DNA of 64,000 nucleotides, from assembly GCA_018712555.1 (NCBI GenBank), contig DVGT01000062.1, forward strand, positions 29,188 through 93,187, read 5' to 3'. This DNA is from Faecimorpha stercoravium (GTDB lineage Bacteria > Bacillota > Clostridia > Lachnospirales > Bianqueaceae). The notes below the pieces were generated by a model. It had not been told where the DNA came from. It was given only the letters and a program-made list of their open reading frames with translations, and did no database searches. The first letter of the stretch is position 1. The number at the start of each line of letters is the position of its first letter. The translations under genes and the position numbers were made by a program. Positions 8,484-17,543 of the stretch are shown piece by piece.

Positions 8484-10214
8484 ATGAAAAAGTCTGTAGC
8501 ATTTTTGCTGAGTTTGATCCTTGTGATCACGTCTCTTTTAGGCTGCGGCGGCAGCAATGATTCAAGCGTGACAGAGACGTCGCAGGCGGAAGCGTCACAG
8601 GCAGAAGCATCGCAGGCGGAGTCTGAGGAGTCCGCACAGACGCAGGCGGATGATGAGACGGTTACAAAACTCTATGAGTGGCCGTTAGCAGAGGATGGAG
8701 CAGAACTAACCATCTTCACGAAGCTTTTGACATCCATCGAAGACTTTGATACCAACAAGACGACATTGTGGTATGAGGAGCAGACGGGTGTTCATATCAA
8801 CTGGATCCAGGCTCCGGAGGCGGAGTTTACGACCCAGTTGAACCTGAATATTACCGGTGGAGAATGGCCTGATATTTACGCAGCCAATCTGTCGACTACC
8901 GAACTGATGTCCATGCGGAATGGCGGCGTCATCATACCGTTGAACGATCTGATCGATACCTATGCGTATTACGCGCATCAGATCCTGGAAGAACATCCGG
9001 AGTACAGGGATTATCTGACCGCGCCGGATGGGAATATGTATTCTCTATGGTATAATGATACAGGCAAACATATGTATTATACCCGTAAGATGTTCGTGAA
9101 GCAGAGCTGGCTGGATCAGCTGGGTATAGAAGCGCCTACCACCACGCAGGAGTTCGAAGATATGCTGATCGCATTCCGGGATAACGATATGAACGGTAAT
9201 GGCGATACGACGGATGAGGTTCCGTTCATGTCCTCTTTTAAGGCCTGGGGTGGTTCTCCGTTCTGCTATTTCATCTGTCCGTTCCAGATGACTTCGGGAG
9301 ATGGGATTTACGCAGATGAAGACGGCACATGGCATCTGGCAGCAGCAGAGGATGGATATAAGGAAGCTTTGACCTGGATGAATCACCTGTTTGAGGAAGG
9401 GCTGATCGCAGAGGAAACCTTCACACAGGACAAGAATCAGTTTAAGGCGATTATCAACGCCAGCTCCGAGGAAGAGGCCATCGTTGGATGCTTCACGGCA
9501 GCATATCAGGGCGAAGTCATCAATAATGGCTCCTATACGCAGCAGGCGGATTATGTTCCAGTAGAACCTTTGGAAGGACCCAGTGGACAGAAGATCGCGC
9601 CCAGCAGCGGCTATGGAGATTTCAAGGCGCGCTGCGCTATCACATCAGTCTGCGAGAATCCGAAGATTGCGATCCAGTGGCTGGATTTCTGGCTGAGTCA
9701 AGATGGCCGTCTGTATCAGGAATACGGTGTGGAAGAGGGTGTGGATTACCAGATTGTGGATAAACCTTCCATCTATGGTTCTCCGACTTCCTACGAGAGA
9801 CTATTTGAACTGTCGCAGTCTACACTGCAGAATATCGTCTGGTATAACCATACGGTGCCGCGTCACGACTGGGAAGAGATTCGATATGGCAACGCGCTGG
9901 AGGATGGATCCCAGGAGACTCTGCTCTATGAGGCAGCTCTGCTTTACGAGGATTATTATGTTCCTACGGGACTTAAGGCCCTGTTCTGGATCGAGGATGA
10001 GGTAGAGGCTGAGGAGTATGATACGCTGAAGACGGATATCAACGACTATATCGAGACACAATCTACCGCGTTCACGACCGGAGAACGCAGCCTGGATGAG
10101 TTTGACATGTTTGTGCAAGAGCTCAAAGACATCGGGATGGATCGGTATCTGGAACTGGCAGGCAAGTTCTATGGGAATTCCGGTGTAGATTATGATGGTA
10201 CGATTGCAGGATAA
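8484..10214 (+). CDS. lplA: Extracellular solute-binding lipoprotein (LplA-like)
   Basis: Substrate-binding lipoprotein of 576 residues, the usual size for LplA-type CUT1 binding proteins. The signal peptide ends in the lipobox LLGC with the lipidated Cys at residue 21. A low-complexity linker with repeated SQAEA units spans about residues 30-52 and tethers the domain to the membrane. An EF-hand-like calcium loop DNDMNGNGDTTDE lies near residue 233. It follows the two permeases by 48 bases with its own AGGAGGG site and is closed by a terminator. Confidence 0.92.
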   Translation: MKKSVAFLLSLILVITSLLGCGGSNDSSVTETSQAEASQAEASQAESEESAQTQADDETVTKLYEWPLAEDGAELTIFTKLLTSIEDFDTNKTTLWYEEQTGVHINWIQAPEAEFTTQLNLNITGGEWPDIYAANLSTTELMSMRNGGVIIPLNDLIDTYAYYAHQILEEHPEYRDYLTAPDGNMYSLWYNDTGKHMYYTRKMFVKQSWLDQLGIEAPTTTQEFEDMLIAFRDNDMNGNGDTTDEVPFMSSFKAWGGSPFCYFICPFQMTSGDGIYADEDGTWHLAAAEDGYKEALTWMNHLFEEGLIAEETFTQDKNQFKAIINASSEEEAIVGCFTAAYQGEVINNGSYTQQADYVPVEPLEGPSGQKIAPSSGYGDFKARCAITSVCENPKIAIQWLDFWLSQDGRLYQEYGVEEGVDYQIVDKPSIYGSPTSYERLFELSQSTLQNIVWYNHTVPRHDWEEIRYGNALEDGSQETLLYEAALLYEDYYVPTGLKALFWIEDEVEAEEYDTLKTDINDYIETQSTAFTTGERSLDEFDMFVQELKDIGMDRYLELAGKFYGNSGVDYDGTIAG

Positions 10215-10236
10215 AAAGACATAAATGGGGGTTATA

Positions 10237-10278
10237 CTGCCGCGGCGGCCTAATATTTGGCCCGCGGCAGTTTTCTTT
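10237..10278 (+). terminator. Intrinsic terminator of the sugar importer operon
   Basis: CTGCCGCGG (10237-10245) pairs with CCGCGGCAG (10262-10270), with further GGCC/GGCC pairing inside, followed by TTTTCTTT. It is placed 22 bases after the lipoprotein stop. Confidence 0.85.
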
Positions 10279-10301
10279 ATGGAAAAAGCGGCAGGCGGCT
10301 C

Positions 10302-10330
10302 TTGATTTCACGGGGGAATGCCGATATAAT
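10302..10330 (+). promoter_or_regulatory. SigA-type promoter for the zinc-ribbon gene
   Basis: TTGATT (10302-10307) and TATAAT (10325-10330) are 17 bases apart. The ATG of the following gene is 33 bases further on, so this small gene is transcribed separately from the importer. Confidence 0.7.
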
Positions 10331-10362
10331 AAAATAAAAAGAGAATCAGGGAGGGATACGCA

Positions 10363-10740
10363 ATGAAAAGCATAAAACCAGGCCGAGGACCATCGTTTAT
10401 GGGAGGAGTCATGAGTATTCTGATTGGCTTATTTGGCGTGGGATGGACTATTGCGGCGGCTTCTAACGGCGGCGGTATATTTGCACTCTTCGGCATCATT
10501 TTCATCGTGGCAGCAATTATGCAGGCAGTGTATCATTTTAAGAACGCCACCAGCAAGAATCGTTATTCTGATTTTGATATCACAGACAGCGGGGAGGAGA
10601 CAGATCCGTTCAATGAGAGATTTGGATCGTCACAGAGTCATGCGGGCACGGAGCAGGAACATCGGTTTTGTCCATATTGCGGTACACCGGTGGGAGAGGG
10701 ATATGAGTTTTGCAGCCGGTGCGGCAAGAAGCTCCCCTGA
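10363..10740 (+). CDS. Membrane protein with C-terminal zinc ribbon
   Basis: A 125-residue protein not assigned to a characterised family. Two hydrophobic segments (about residues 14-32 and 38-57) would place a short hairpin in the membrane. The cytoplasmic tail ends in a four-cysteine zinc ribbon, CPYCGTPVGEGYEFCSRCG. Such double zinc-ribbon tails are common on small Firmicute membrane proteins of unknown role. It has its own promoter and ribosome site (GGGAGGG). Nothing nearby points to a function. Confidence 0.8.
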   Translation: MKSIKPGRGPSFMGGVMSILIGLFGVGWTIAAASNGGGIFALFGIIFIVAAIMQAVYHFKNATSKNRYSDFDITDSGEETDPFNERFGSSQSHAGTEQEHRFCPYCGTPVGEGYEFCSRCGKKLP

Positions 10741-10825
10741 GATCTAAAGTAGGAGATTGGGCGTGCATATTCGTTGAAATGGGTGGTTCCTTATAGAGAA
10801 CCCATAGAAAAAGCGGAGGTGCACA

Positions 10826-11152
10826 ATGAATTTATTTTATCACATTACATCCAGGAGGAACCTGGAATCGATACAGAAGGAAGGGCTCTTGCCCCAATAT
10901 GGGTATTTATCGGAGTTGGTGATGGAGCAGCGCAGCGCAATCTACTTATTCAAGGAACTGGACGAGGTGCGTTATGCCATGGAAAACTGGTTCGGCGAGT
11001 GTATTCGATATGTGTATGCCCCCAAAGACCTGATTCTGCTCAGGATCAATCTGCCAGATGAAATCCATTTTGAGGAGCGATTTGGATGGGAAGCGATCTG
11101 TTACACGCGGATTCCGCCGGAGTGTATTTCGGTAGTTCCTTTTCCAGAATAA
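10826..11152 (+). CDS. Small protein with ADP-ribosyltransferase-like start, unknown function
   Basis: A 108-residue soluble protein preceded by a good GCGGAGG site. The opening FYHITSRRNLESIQKEGLLP resembles the first strand and helix of ART-fold proteins such as DarT-like or RNA 2'-phosphotransferase-like families, in which the His of YHxTS contacts NAD. The remainder (AIYLFKELDEVRYAMENWF, then LLRINLP) would fit the small beta core. No partner antitoxin is adjacent, and a catalytic Glu cannot be placed with certainty. The fold assignment is inference from the motif only. Confidence 0.7.
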   Translation: MNLFYHITSRRNLESIQKEGLLPQYGYLSELVMEQRSAIYLFKELDEVRYAMENWFGECIRYVYAPKDLILLRINLPDEIHFEERFGWEAICYTRIPPECISVVPFPE

Positions 11153-11161
11153 AAGAAAAGC

Positions 11162-11190
11162 TTGTCAGTCCATCCCATCTGTGGTAAGAT
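11162..11190 (+). promoter_or_regulatory. Promoter with flanking inverted repeat ahead of the glycoside hydrolase
   Basis: TTGTCA (11162-11167) and TAAGAT (11185-11190) are 17 bases apart. A perfect 7-bp inverted repeat, CTTGTCA at 11161-11167 and TGACAAG at 11203-11209, brackets the core promoter. That spacing would suit an operator pair or may be chance. Confidence 0.5.
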
Positions 11191-11226
11191 AATTATACTT
11201 TATGACAAGAATGTGAGGCGAGGATT

Positions 11227-14200
11227 TTGCTATACGTGAGAAATGCAGAAACAGAACTGGATCCAGCGTTATTTCAGAATCCTACGGGAGAGTATCGCGG
11301 CATTCCTTTCTGGTCTTGGAATGGACGCATCACGCGGGAACAGATTGACAGAGATCTGGAAATCTTTCAGAAGATGGGATTTGGCGGCGTCGATATTCAT
11401 CCACGAGTGGGTCTGGATACGGCCTACTTGGGTGAGGAATTCATGGAACTGATTCGATATACAGTGGAGCGGTGTAAAGAGATGGGGCTGGTCTGCTGGC
11501 TCTATGATGACGACCGGTTTCCTTCGGGGGCAGCAGATGGTATGGTCACGCAGAATATGGCATACAGAGGACGGTATTTACTGCTGACAGAGCAGGATCT
11601 CGGCGGGCAGGAGGGAATCTGTGATAGTCGGGAAAGCTTTGAAGCCGCGATCCAAAATGGAGAGAAGCCACGAGGATATTATCTGACGGCATATCGAATC
11701 ATGCTGAAAGAGGGGGCGCTGGCACATTATGAACGACTTCGGACATCGGAGGCTGTGGAACAGGCGAAGTGGAAAGAGGGACGACTTCGGTTTGCGTATC
11801 TGATGCTGCTGGAGGAGAGTCCGGCCTTTGAGGGACAGACCTATGTGGATACGATGAATCCGGAGGCGATTCGTGAGTTTATCCGCATGACGCATGAAAC
11901 CTATGAAAACTGGATAGGAGAGGAATTCGGAGAGACGGTACAGGCGATTTTCACAGATGAGCCTCGTATGGGGAAGCATCTGCAGATTTCCCGGGCGGAG
12001 TCGAAGGAAGATGTGACACTTCCCTATACGGAATATCTGGCGGATCAGATGAGACAGAAGTGGAAGATGGATCCGTTGGATAAGATGCCAGAGTGCGTAT
12101 GGCAGCTGCCTGAGGGAGAATGGAGCGTATTTCGTTACCGATATCTGGATATGGCGTCAGAATGCTTTACTACTGCGTATATGGATCAGATCGCGGCGTG
12201 GTGTAAGGAACATCGAATTGTAATGACCGGTCATGTATTGGGCGAGGATCACTTAGCGCAGCAGAGTGCATCCGTAGGGGACTGTATGCGGTGCTATCGT
12301 TCGATGGATTTGCCGGGGATTGACATCCTGCGGGATCAACGGCAGTTTATCACGGTGAAACAGGCAGCGAGCGTGGCCCGGCAGAATGGACAGCCGGGCG
12401 TGGTCAGCGAGATGTATGGTGTGACGCACTGGGATTGTGATTTTAAGACCTTTAAGCTGCAGGGAGACTGGCAGGCGGCGTTAGGCATAACCATACGGGT
12501 TCCCCATCTGTCTCATATGAGCTTGGGGGGAGAGGCTAAGAGGGATTGGCCGGGTTCCCTATCTTTTCAGCAACCTTGGTATGAGAGGTTTTCTTTGATA
12601 GAAGATCATTTTGCCAGGTTGAATACGATTCTCAGCCGAGGTACAGCGAAGATCCGTATCGGAGTGATTCATCCCGTGGAGTCTCTGTGGATGTATATGG
12701 GTCCGGAGGATCAAACCGGAGAGATTCGTCAGGAGATGGATGAGGATTTTGCAAGATTGACAGAATGGCTGTTAAGAGGGGGCTTCGACTTTGATTATCT
12801 GTCCGAGGCACTCCTTCCATCGCAGTGTCAGGAAGAAGGTACCAATCCCCTGCAGGTGGGCCGGGTTTCTTATGATGTCGTGCTGGTGCCTAGCTTAGTG
12901 ACTATCCGCAGAACGACGCTGGATCTGTTAGACGCATTTCATAAGCAGGGAGGCCGAGTTCTCTTTATGGGACGGATTCCGGAATTGGTAGATGGAGAAC
13001 CGAATGATGCGCCGCAGGCATTGGCGAAAGAATGTGTGTGTCTGCGGCAAAGCCGGAATGATCTTTATAAAGCACTGGAGGATATGCGGACTGCAGATAT
13101 TCGAAAGGAGTCCGGCATGCGTGCAGATCATCTGCTGTGCCAGATGCGCGAGGATGGAGAGGTCAAGTGGTTGTATATCTGTCATGCAGATCGAATAGAG
13201 AAAGACCTGGGGGAGGAAGTCTATACCATTCGAGTGAGAGGAACGTATCGTGCTAGGATGTATGATACGCAGTCCGGGAAGATTGGCCCAGCCTGTTTTC
13301 GACATGAGGGGACAGACACGATTTTGACCTGGAGAGCATATGCAGAGGACAGCGTAGTATTTTGCCTGTCAGCGCCGGAGGAAACGGACGAAGGGGCAGA
13401 ACCAGACAGACAATATGAGCCGCAGCAGAGACTATCTGTAGTGCGGGGCTATGCGCGGCAGGAAGCCAATGCACTTTTATTGGACCGTCCCAAATGGCAA
13501 TTGGATGGCGGAATCCTGCAGGGCCCGGATCCTATTCTCAAGATCGACGAAGATGTCCGCAAAAAGCTGGGATATGCGCTTCGAGGGGAGCATATGTTTC
13601 AGCCCTATATGCTGGCAGAGACGGAAACACATAGGTTGACACTGCATTTTTACTTCTATTCGCATATTGCGTTGGATGCCTTTTTGGCATTGGAGGAGGC
13701 GGCGGTATCCCGTGTTCGGCTGAATGGACAGAGCGTTCCCATGGATCTCCGAGGATACTATGTGGACCCGGCGATTCAGGTGATCGCATTGCCAGGGATC
13801 CAGCAGGGAGACAACTTGTTATCAGTGGATATACAGATGAGTCAGAAAACCAATTTGGAAAACATGTGGATTCTGGGAGAATTTGATGTGGATCTGGCAG
13901 GGATGCAGCCGGAGATTCATCCGATGCGTCCAAGGCTGCGCATTGGAGATATCACCCGGCAGGGCTTGCCCTTCTATACGGGAAATCTGGATCTTACGGT
14001 TTCTTTTGCAATACGAGAAGCGGGAGAATACAGCGTCAGGATTCCGCATTTTTGTGCCCCTCTTCTGGGAGTGTGGGTGGATGAGGAGCCGGAAATACAG
14101 ATCGCCTATGCGCCGCATAGAGCGGAACTGGGATGGCTCGTTCCAGGAAAACATCAACTGACGGTTCGAATATACGGCAATCGGTTTAATGGACTGGGAA

Positions 14201-14361
14201 CCCTCCATATTCCCTGGAAAAACTGGAAATGGTATGGGCCAGATTCCTTCCGGACTCAGGGAGAGGATTTCACAGAATGCTATCAGGTGCGTCCGGTAGG
14301 GCTGCTTTCCGGTATCATTCTGGAAAAGGTAACAAATCAGCAGAAAGAAGGTAATTTCTAA
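11227..14361 (+). CDS. Large glycoside hydrolase, alpha-L-rhamnosidase-like
   Basis: A 1044-residue enzyme with no signal peptide, hence probably cytoplasmic. The N-terminal half is a TIM-barrel-like domain with PFWSWNGRI near residue 20, HPRVGLDTAYL, YDDDRFPSGAADG near residue 97 and an acidic FTDEPRMG near residue 243. These motifs are typical of the broad GH2-related/GH106-like rhamnosidase family. The C-terminal third looks like a sugar-binding jelly roll. The start is TTG at 11227. It would process the oligosaccharide delivered by the importer upstream, an inference from proximity. It abuts the methyltransferase gene directly. Confidence 0.75.
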   Translation: MLYVRNAETELDPALFQNPTGEYRGIPFWSWNGRITREQIDRDLEIFQKMGFGGVDIHPRVGLDTAYLGEEFMELIRYTVERCKEMGLVCWLYDDDRFPSGAADGMVTQNMAYRGRYLLLTEQDLGGQEGICDSRESFEAAIQNGEKPRGYYLTAYRIMLKEGALAHYERLRTSEAVEQAKWKEGRLRFAYLMLLEESPAFEGQTYVDTMNPEAIREFIRMTHETYENWIGEEFGETVQAIFTDEPRMGKHLQISRAESKEDVTLPYTEYLADQMRQKWKMDPLDKMPECVWQLPEGEWSVFRYRYLDMASECFTTAYMDQIAAWCKEHRIVMTGHVLGEDHLAQQSASVGDCMRCYRSMDLPGIDILRDQRQFITVKQAASVARQNGQPGVVSEMYGVTHWDCDFKTFKLQGDWQAALGITIRVPHLSHMSLGGEAKRDWPGSLSFQQPWYERFSLIEDHFARLNTILSRGTAKIRIGVIHPVESLWMYMGPEDQTGEIRQEMDEDFARLTEWLLRGGFDFDYLSEALLPSQCQEEGTNPLQVGRVSYDVVLVPSLVTIRRTTLDLLDAFHKQGGRVLFMGRIPELVDGEPNDAPQALAKECVCLRQSRNDLYKALEDMRTADIRKESGMRADHLLCQMREDGEVKWLYICHADRIEKDLGEEVYTIRVRGTYRARMYDTQSGKIGPACFRHEGTDTILTWRAYAEDSVVFCLSAPEETDEGAEPDRQYEPQQRLSVVRGYARQEANALLLDRPKWQLDGGILQGPDPILKIDEDVRKKLGYALRGEHMFQPYMLAETETHRLTLHFYFYSHIALDAFLALEEAAVSRVRLNGQSVPMDLRGYYVDPAIQVIALPGIQQGDNLLSVDIQMSQKTNLENMWILGEFDVDLAGMQPEIHPMRPRLRIGDITRQGLPFYTGNLDLTVSFAIREAGEYSVRIPHFCAPLLGVWVDEEPEIQIAYAPHRAELGWLVPGKHQLTVRIYGNRFNGLGTLHIPWKNWKWYGPDSFRTQGEDFTECYQVRPVGLLSGIILEKVTNQQKEGNF

Positions 14362-15162
14362 ATGGACAACGTGCTAGAGAATGGAACAAGGTTTGATGGC
14401 ATGGCGGACTTGTACGATGAGGCAAGACCCAGGGTTCCGCTGTATCCTGTCGAGATCTTGACGCGTTATTTGGGGCGAACGCCGGAGAGGGTGGTGGATC
14501 TCGGATGTGGCCCCGGAATCTCTACAGAAGTCTGGAGAGGGCATGCGGAGGAGGTTATCGGTATTGAGCCGAATGCGGATATGATTCGCCGCGCGAAAAT
14601 GAAGGAAGGAGACGGTCTGGTTTTCCGGCAGGCCTTTGGACAGGAGACGGGATTACCAGACGCCTGTGCAGATATCGTGGTTAGTTCCCAGGCATTCCAT
14701 TGGATGGAACCGGTAGCTACGCTGCAGGAAATTCATCGGATCCTGAAGGCAGGCGGTATTTTTTCTACCATTGATTATGAGTGGCCGCCGTCTTGTGGAT
14801 GGCGGGCAGAACTTGCTTTTCAAAAGTTTTCACAGGACCTGGGCCGATTGGATCCAGAGGGCCCCAAGCAGGGCATTATCCGGTGGAAAAAGAGCGATCA
14901 TCTGAAACATATTCGGGAATCGGGTCACTTCGTATATAGCCGGGAACTGTTCTTTGCCAGTACGGAACGCTGCAGTGCCAAGCGACTGGTCAACATGGCA
15001 CTGTCTCGCAGCAGTATGCAGTATATTGTGACGCATCATCCGCAGGAAGCAGGAGAAATGATACAAGCATTTCAAGAAGAACTGAAGAGACTGCTGGGAA
15101 GTGGAGAATTTGAAGTATCCATCAGTTACCGTATGAGAATGGGGGTCAAGGCGGAAGTATGA
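14362..15162 (+). CDS. Class I SAM-dependent methyltransferase, substrate unknown
   Basis: A 266-residue methyltransferase of the UbiE/type-11 kind. Motif I is VVDLGCGPGIST near residue 45, followed by the acidic VIGIEPNADMIRRA and the post-motif SSQAFHWME. The opening ENGTRFDGMADLYDEARPRYP-like segment is typical of a large family of small-molecule methyltransferases. The ATG follows the glycoside hydrolase stop with no gap and its own stop overlaps the exporter start, so all three are co-translated. The substrate cannot be inferred. Confidence 0.85.
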   Translation: MDNVLENGTRFDGMADLYDEARPRVPLYPVEILTRYLGRTPERVVDLGCGPGISTEVWRGHAEEVIGIEPNADMIRRAKMKEGDGLVFRQAFGQETGLPDACADIVVSSQAFHWMEPVATLQEIHRILKAGGIFSTIDYEWPPSCGWRAELAFQKFSQDLGRLDPEGPKQGIIRWKKSDHLKHIRESGHFVYSRELFFASTERCSAKRLVNMALSRSSMQYIVTHHPQEAGEMIQAFQEELKRLLGSGEFEVSISYRMRMGVKAEV

Positions 15163-16541
15163 GAAAATCTTATGAAATGGACATGTGTCATGGTCCATTG
15201 CTGCGTAAGTTATTAGTATTTTCATTGCCTGTCATGTTATCCGGAGTGCTGCAGCTTCTTTTTAATGCAGCAGATATCATTGTAGTCGGACAGTATGTGG
15301 GCAGCACCGCGTTAGCAGCTGTGGGGTCTACGGGATCGCTGATCAATTTATTGATCAATCTGCTGATCGGGCTTTCCGTAGGCGCGAATGTCATGGTGGC
15401 CAGATATTACGGGGCACATGAAGAAAAGTTGGTGAGTCAGACTGTGCATACAGCCATTTTGCTCAGTCTGGTGAGCGGCATCGTCATGATCTTCATCGGA
15501 ATTGCATTGGCAGAACCGCTCCTGCGGCTCATGGGAACACCGGATAATGTGCTGGATCAGGCAGCACTGTATGTGCGGATCTATTTTGCGGGTATGCCCG
15601 TTATTATGCTGTATAATTTTGGCAGTGCGATTCTGCGGGCGGTTGGCGATACGAAGCGCCCCATGTACTTCCTTTTGATAGCAGGGATCCTGAATGTTTT
15701 CATGAATCTGTTTTTTGTCATCGTATTTCACATGGGAGTAGCAGGTGTCGCGCTGGCGACGGTACTGTCTCAGTGTGTTTCTGCGGGACTGGTTCTGCTT
15801 TGTCTGATTCGTTCCAATGGGGCGATTAAGCTGCATCTGAAGGAAATGAAAATACACAAGGAGCCGTTACTGAAAATGATTCGAGTAGGATTGCCTGCGG
15901 GGATCCAGGGCTCGATTTTCAGTATTTCCAATGTGCTGATTCAGTCCTCGGTGAATTCCTTTGGAGATATTGCGATGGCCGGCAATGCGGCTGCTTCCAA
16001 TATTGAAGGGTTCATCTATACCTGTATGAATGCCATCTATCAGGCAGCCATCAGTTTTACCAGTCAAAACTACGGAGCAGGACAGTACAGGCGGATTCGA
16101 AAGATCATGCGGAGCGGAGTTCTGATCGTGAGTTGCGTAGGATTTCTTTTAGGCGGAATCGCCTTTCTATGTGCTCCGATTCTGTTGTCCATCTACAATA
16201 CGGATCCACAGGTGATTCAATATGGTATGCTGCGGATGGAAATTATCTGCCTCACTTATTTTACGTGTGGAATCATGGATGTGATGGTAGGATGCCTTCG
16301 AGGATTGGGATATTCCATCATGCCCATGATCGTATCCTTAGCGGGAGCCTGTGGAATTCGAGTCCTGTGGATTTTCACCGTTTTCCAATGGGATCGTACG
16401 CTGACCATGCTGTACATTTCGTATCCTGTGTCCTGGATGATCACGGCAGCAGTTCATATTATTTGCTTCCTGATCATTATTCGGAAAGTCCCCAATATGG
16501 ACGCGGAAGATGATAACGGACAAAGAATCGCGGTACAATAA
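15159..16541 (+). CDS. MATE family multidrug/Na+ antiporter
   Basis: A 460-residue inner-membrane exporter with about twelve transmembrane helices in two related halves. The N-terminal pattern GPLLRKLLVFSLPVMLSG and the repeat-like NAADIIVVGQYVGSTALAAVG are classic MATE features; the second half begins with MIRVGLPAGIQGSIFSISN. The start ATG overlaps the methyltransferase stop (ATGA). MATE proteins export cationic drugs or metabolites using Na+ or H+ gradients; the substrate here is unknown. Confidence 0.92.
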   Translation: MRKSYEMDMCHGPLLRKLLVFSLPVMLSGVLQLLFNAADIIVVGQYVGSTALAAVGSTGSLINLLINLLIGLSVGANVMVARYYGAHEEKLVSQTVHTAILLSLVSGIVMIFIGIALAEPLLRLMGTPDNVLDQAALYVRIYFAGMPVIMLYNFGSAILRAVGDTKRPMYFLLIAGILNVFMNLFFVIVFHMGVAGVALATVLSQCVSAGLVLLCLIRSNGAIKLHLKEMKIHKEPLLKMIRVGLPAGIQGSIFSISNVLIQSSVNSFGDIAMAGNAAASNIEGFIYTCMNAIYQAAISFTSQNYGAGQYRRIRKIMRSGVLIVSCVGFLLGGIAFLCAPILLSIYNTDPQVIQYGMLRMEIICLTYFTCGIMDVMVGCLRGLGYSIMPMIVSLAGACGIRVLWIFTVFQWDRTLTMLYISYPVSWMITAAVHIICFLIIIRKVPNMDAEDDNGQRIAVQ

Positions 16542-16542
16542 G

Positions 16543-16583
16543 AAAAGGAAATGATGGCCTCGTGTAGACCGTCATTTCCTTTT
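16543..16583. terminator. Bidirectional terminator between convergent genes
   Basis: AAAAGGAAATGATGG (16543-16557) pairs with its near-complement ending in CATTTCCTTTT (16573-16583). It carries A- and T-runs on opposite sides, so it can stop both the plus-strand MATE gene and the minus-strand DUF6062 gene. Confidence 0.85.
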
Positions 16584-16588
16584 GACAT

Positions 16589-17338
16589 TTAAGCATTCTT
16601 ATCTTTTTCCACGAACTGACTGTTCACTTTCAAAATGGTACGCGGAAGAGCATCCTGGCTGTTTTTCCAAGGCTTGTCCTTGTATCTGTAATCGAATTTC
16701 AGAGTGAACCATTCTAACTCATCGGCCATGCGAGCCAAATTCTCTGTTTCCTGGTTACGAATCGTTTGACGGAAGGTGGTGCAGTCCTCTCCAGAAAGAT
16801 ACTGCGGCGCTTCCTGATACAACATGAGAAAATGATCCAGACAGTAGCCCTTGGACTGCTCGATCAACTGGCGAAAATCCGCCTGTTTCTTCCACATATG
16901 AAAAAAAGTGGAGAGAAAACGAGAAAAGGAGATCTCAATTCGGTCACAGATGTAACAGGAATGGCGCCAGCGCTCGCGAAGATCCGGAATGGTACCGGAC
17001 GATGAGGTCGCCTTTTTGGTAAACCATCCGGATTTGACCGGCTTTTCTCCTTCGGATTGGGAAAGTGCTTGATCCAGCACTTCTATACGGTGCTTCAGGT
17101 GAGAATGCATCATCAGAGCCAGTCCCAGGGAATTGCCCTGATCATAGAGCTGTTTCATATGTTTCTGACAGAATCCCTTCTCATTGGTCTCGCCCCGTAC
17201 GTCTACCTCCATGTAGGAGGGACTGAGAACAAAATGAATGCTGTCCGTTTCCAGCTGGTGATACATGGAACAAAATGGGCATTCCGTCCCGGCTTTAAAA
17301 CCATCCATGACGGGAATGGTGTAGATTTCTTCTTTCAC
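16589..17338 (-). CDS. DUF6062 family protein
   Basis: A soluble 249-residue protein of the DUF6062 family, function unknown. It opens with EEIYTIPVMDGFKAGTECPF and contains a CxxC (CPFC), a second Cys/His site (CQKH) and a CYIC motif near residue 126. A metal or iron-sulfur site is therefore possible, which is inference. The start is GTG at 17338, since GGAGGT lies six bases upstream of it on this strand; the ATG at 17356 lies beyond that ribosome site and longer versions read into the promoter. It is the only sizeable minus-strand gene in the left third. Confidence 0.85.
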   Translation of the reverse strand: MKEEIYTIPVMDGFKAGTECPFCSMYHQLETDSIHFVLSPSYMEVDVRGETNEKGFCQKHMKQLYDQGNSLGLALMMHSHLKHRIEVLDQALSQSEGEKPVKSGWFTKKATSSSGTIPDLRERWRHSCYICDRIEISFSRFLSTFFHMWKKQADFRQLIEQSKGYCLDHFLMLYQEAPQYLSGEDCTTFRQTIRNQETENLARMADELEWFTLKFDYRYKDKPWKNSQDALPRTILKVNSQFVEKDKNA

Positions 17339-17368
17339 GCTATTACCTCCAGACATCAGAATATCTGT

Positions 17369-17397
17369 ATTATAATCGAAATGAAGAGGTTTGTACA
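17369..17397 (-). promoter_or_regulatory. Promoter of the DUF6062 gene
   Basis: On the minus strand, TATAAT lies at 17374-17369 and TGTACA at 17397-17392 with a 17-base spacer. The distance to the GTG start is about 30 bases. Confidence 0.6.
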
Positions 17398-17460
17398 GAG
17401 GGGAGAGGGCATTCCCCTCAAAAACGTGAAAGAAAATTGGGGAAAATACCGAAAAATCCC

Positions 17461-17489
17461 TTGTTTCTTCCATGATTTTGGATTATAAT
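17461..17489 (+). promoter_or_regulatory. Promoter of pta-ackA
   Basis: TTGTTT (17461-17466) and TATAAT (17484-17489) are 17 bases apart, 54 bases before the pta start. The region between this and the DUF6062 promoter holds no other recognised element. Confidence 0.65.
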
Positions 17490-17543
17490 AGGGGTGACGT
17501 GTCAATGCACGAGTTTTTGTATACAGAAAGGGGACAATAGTCC

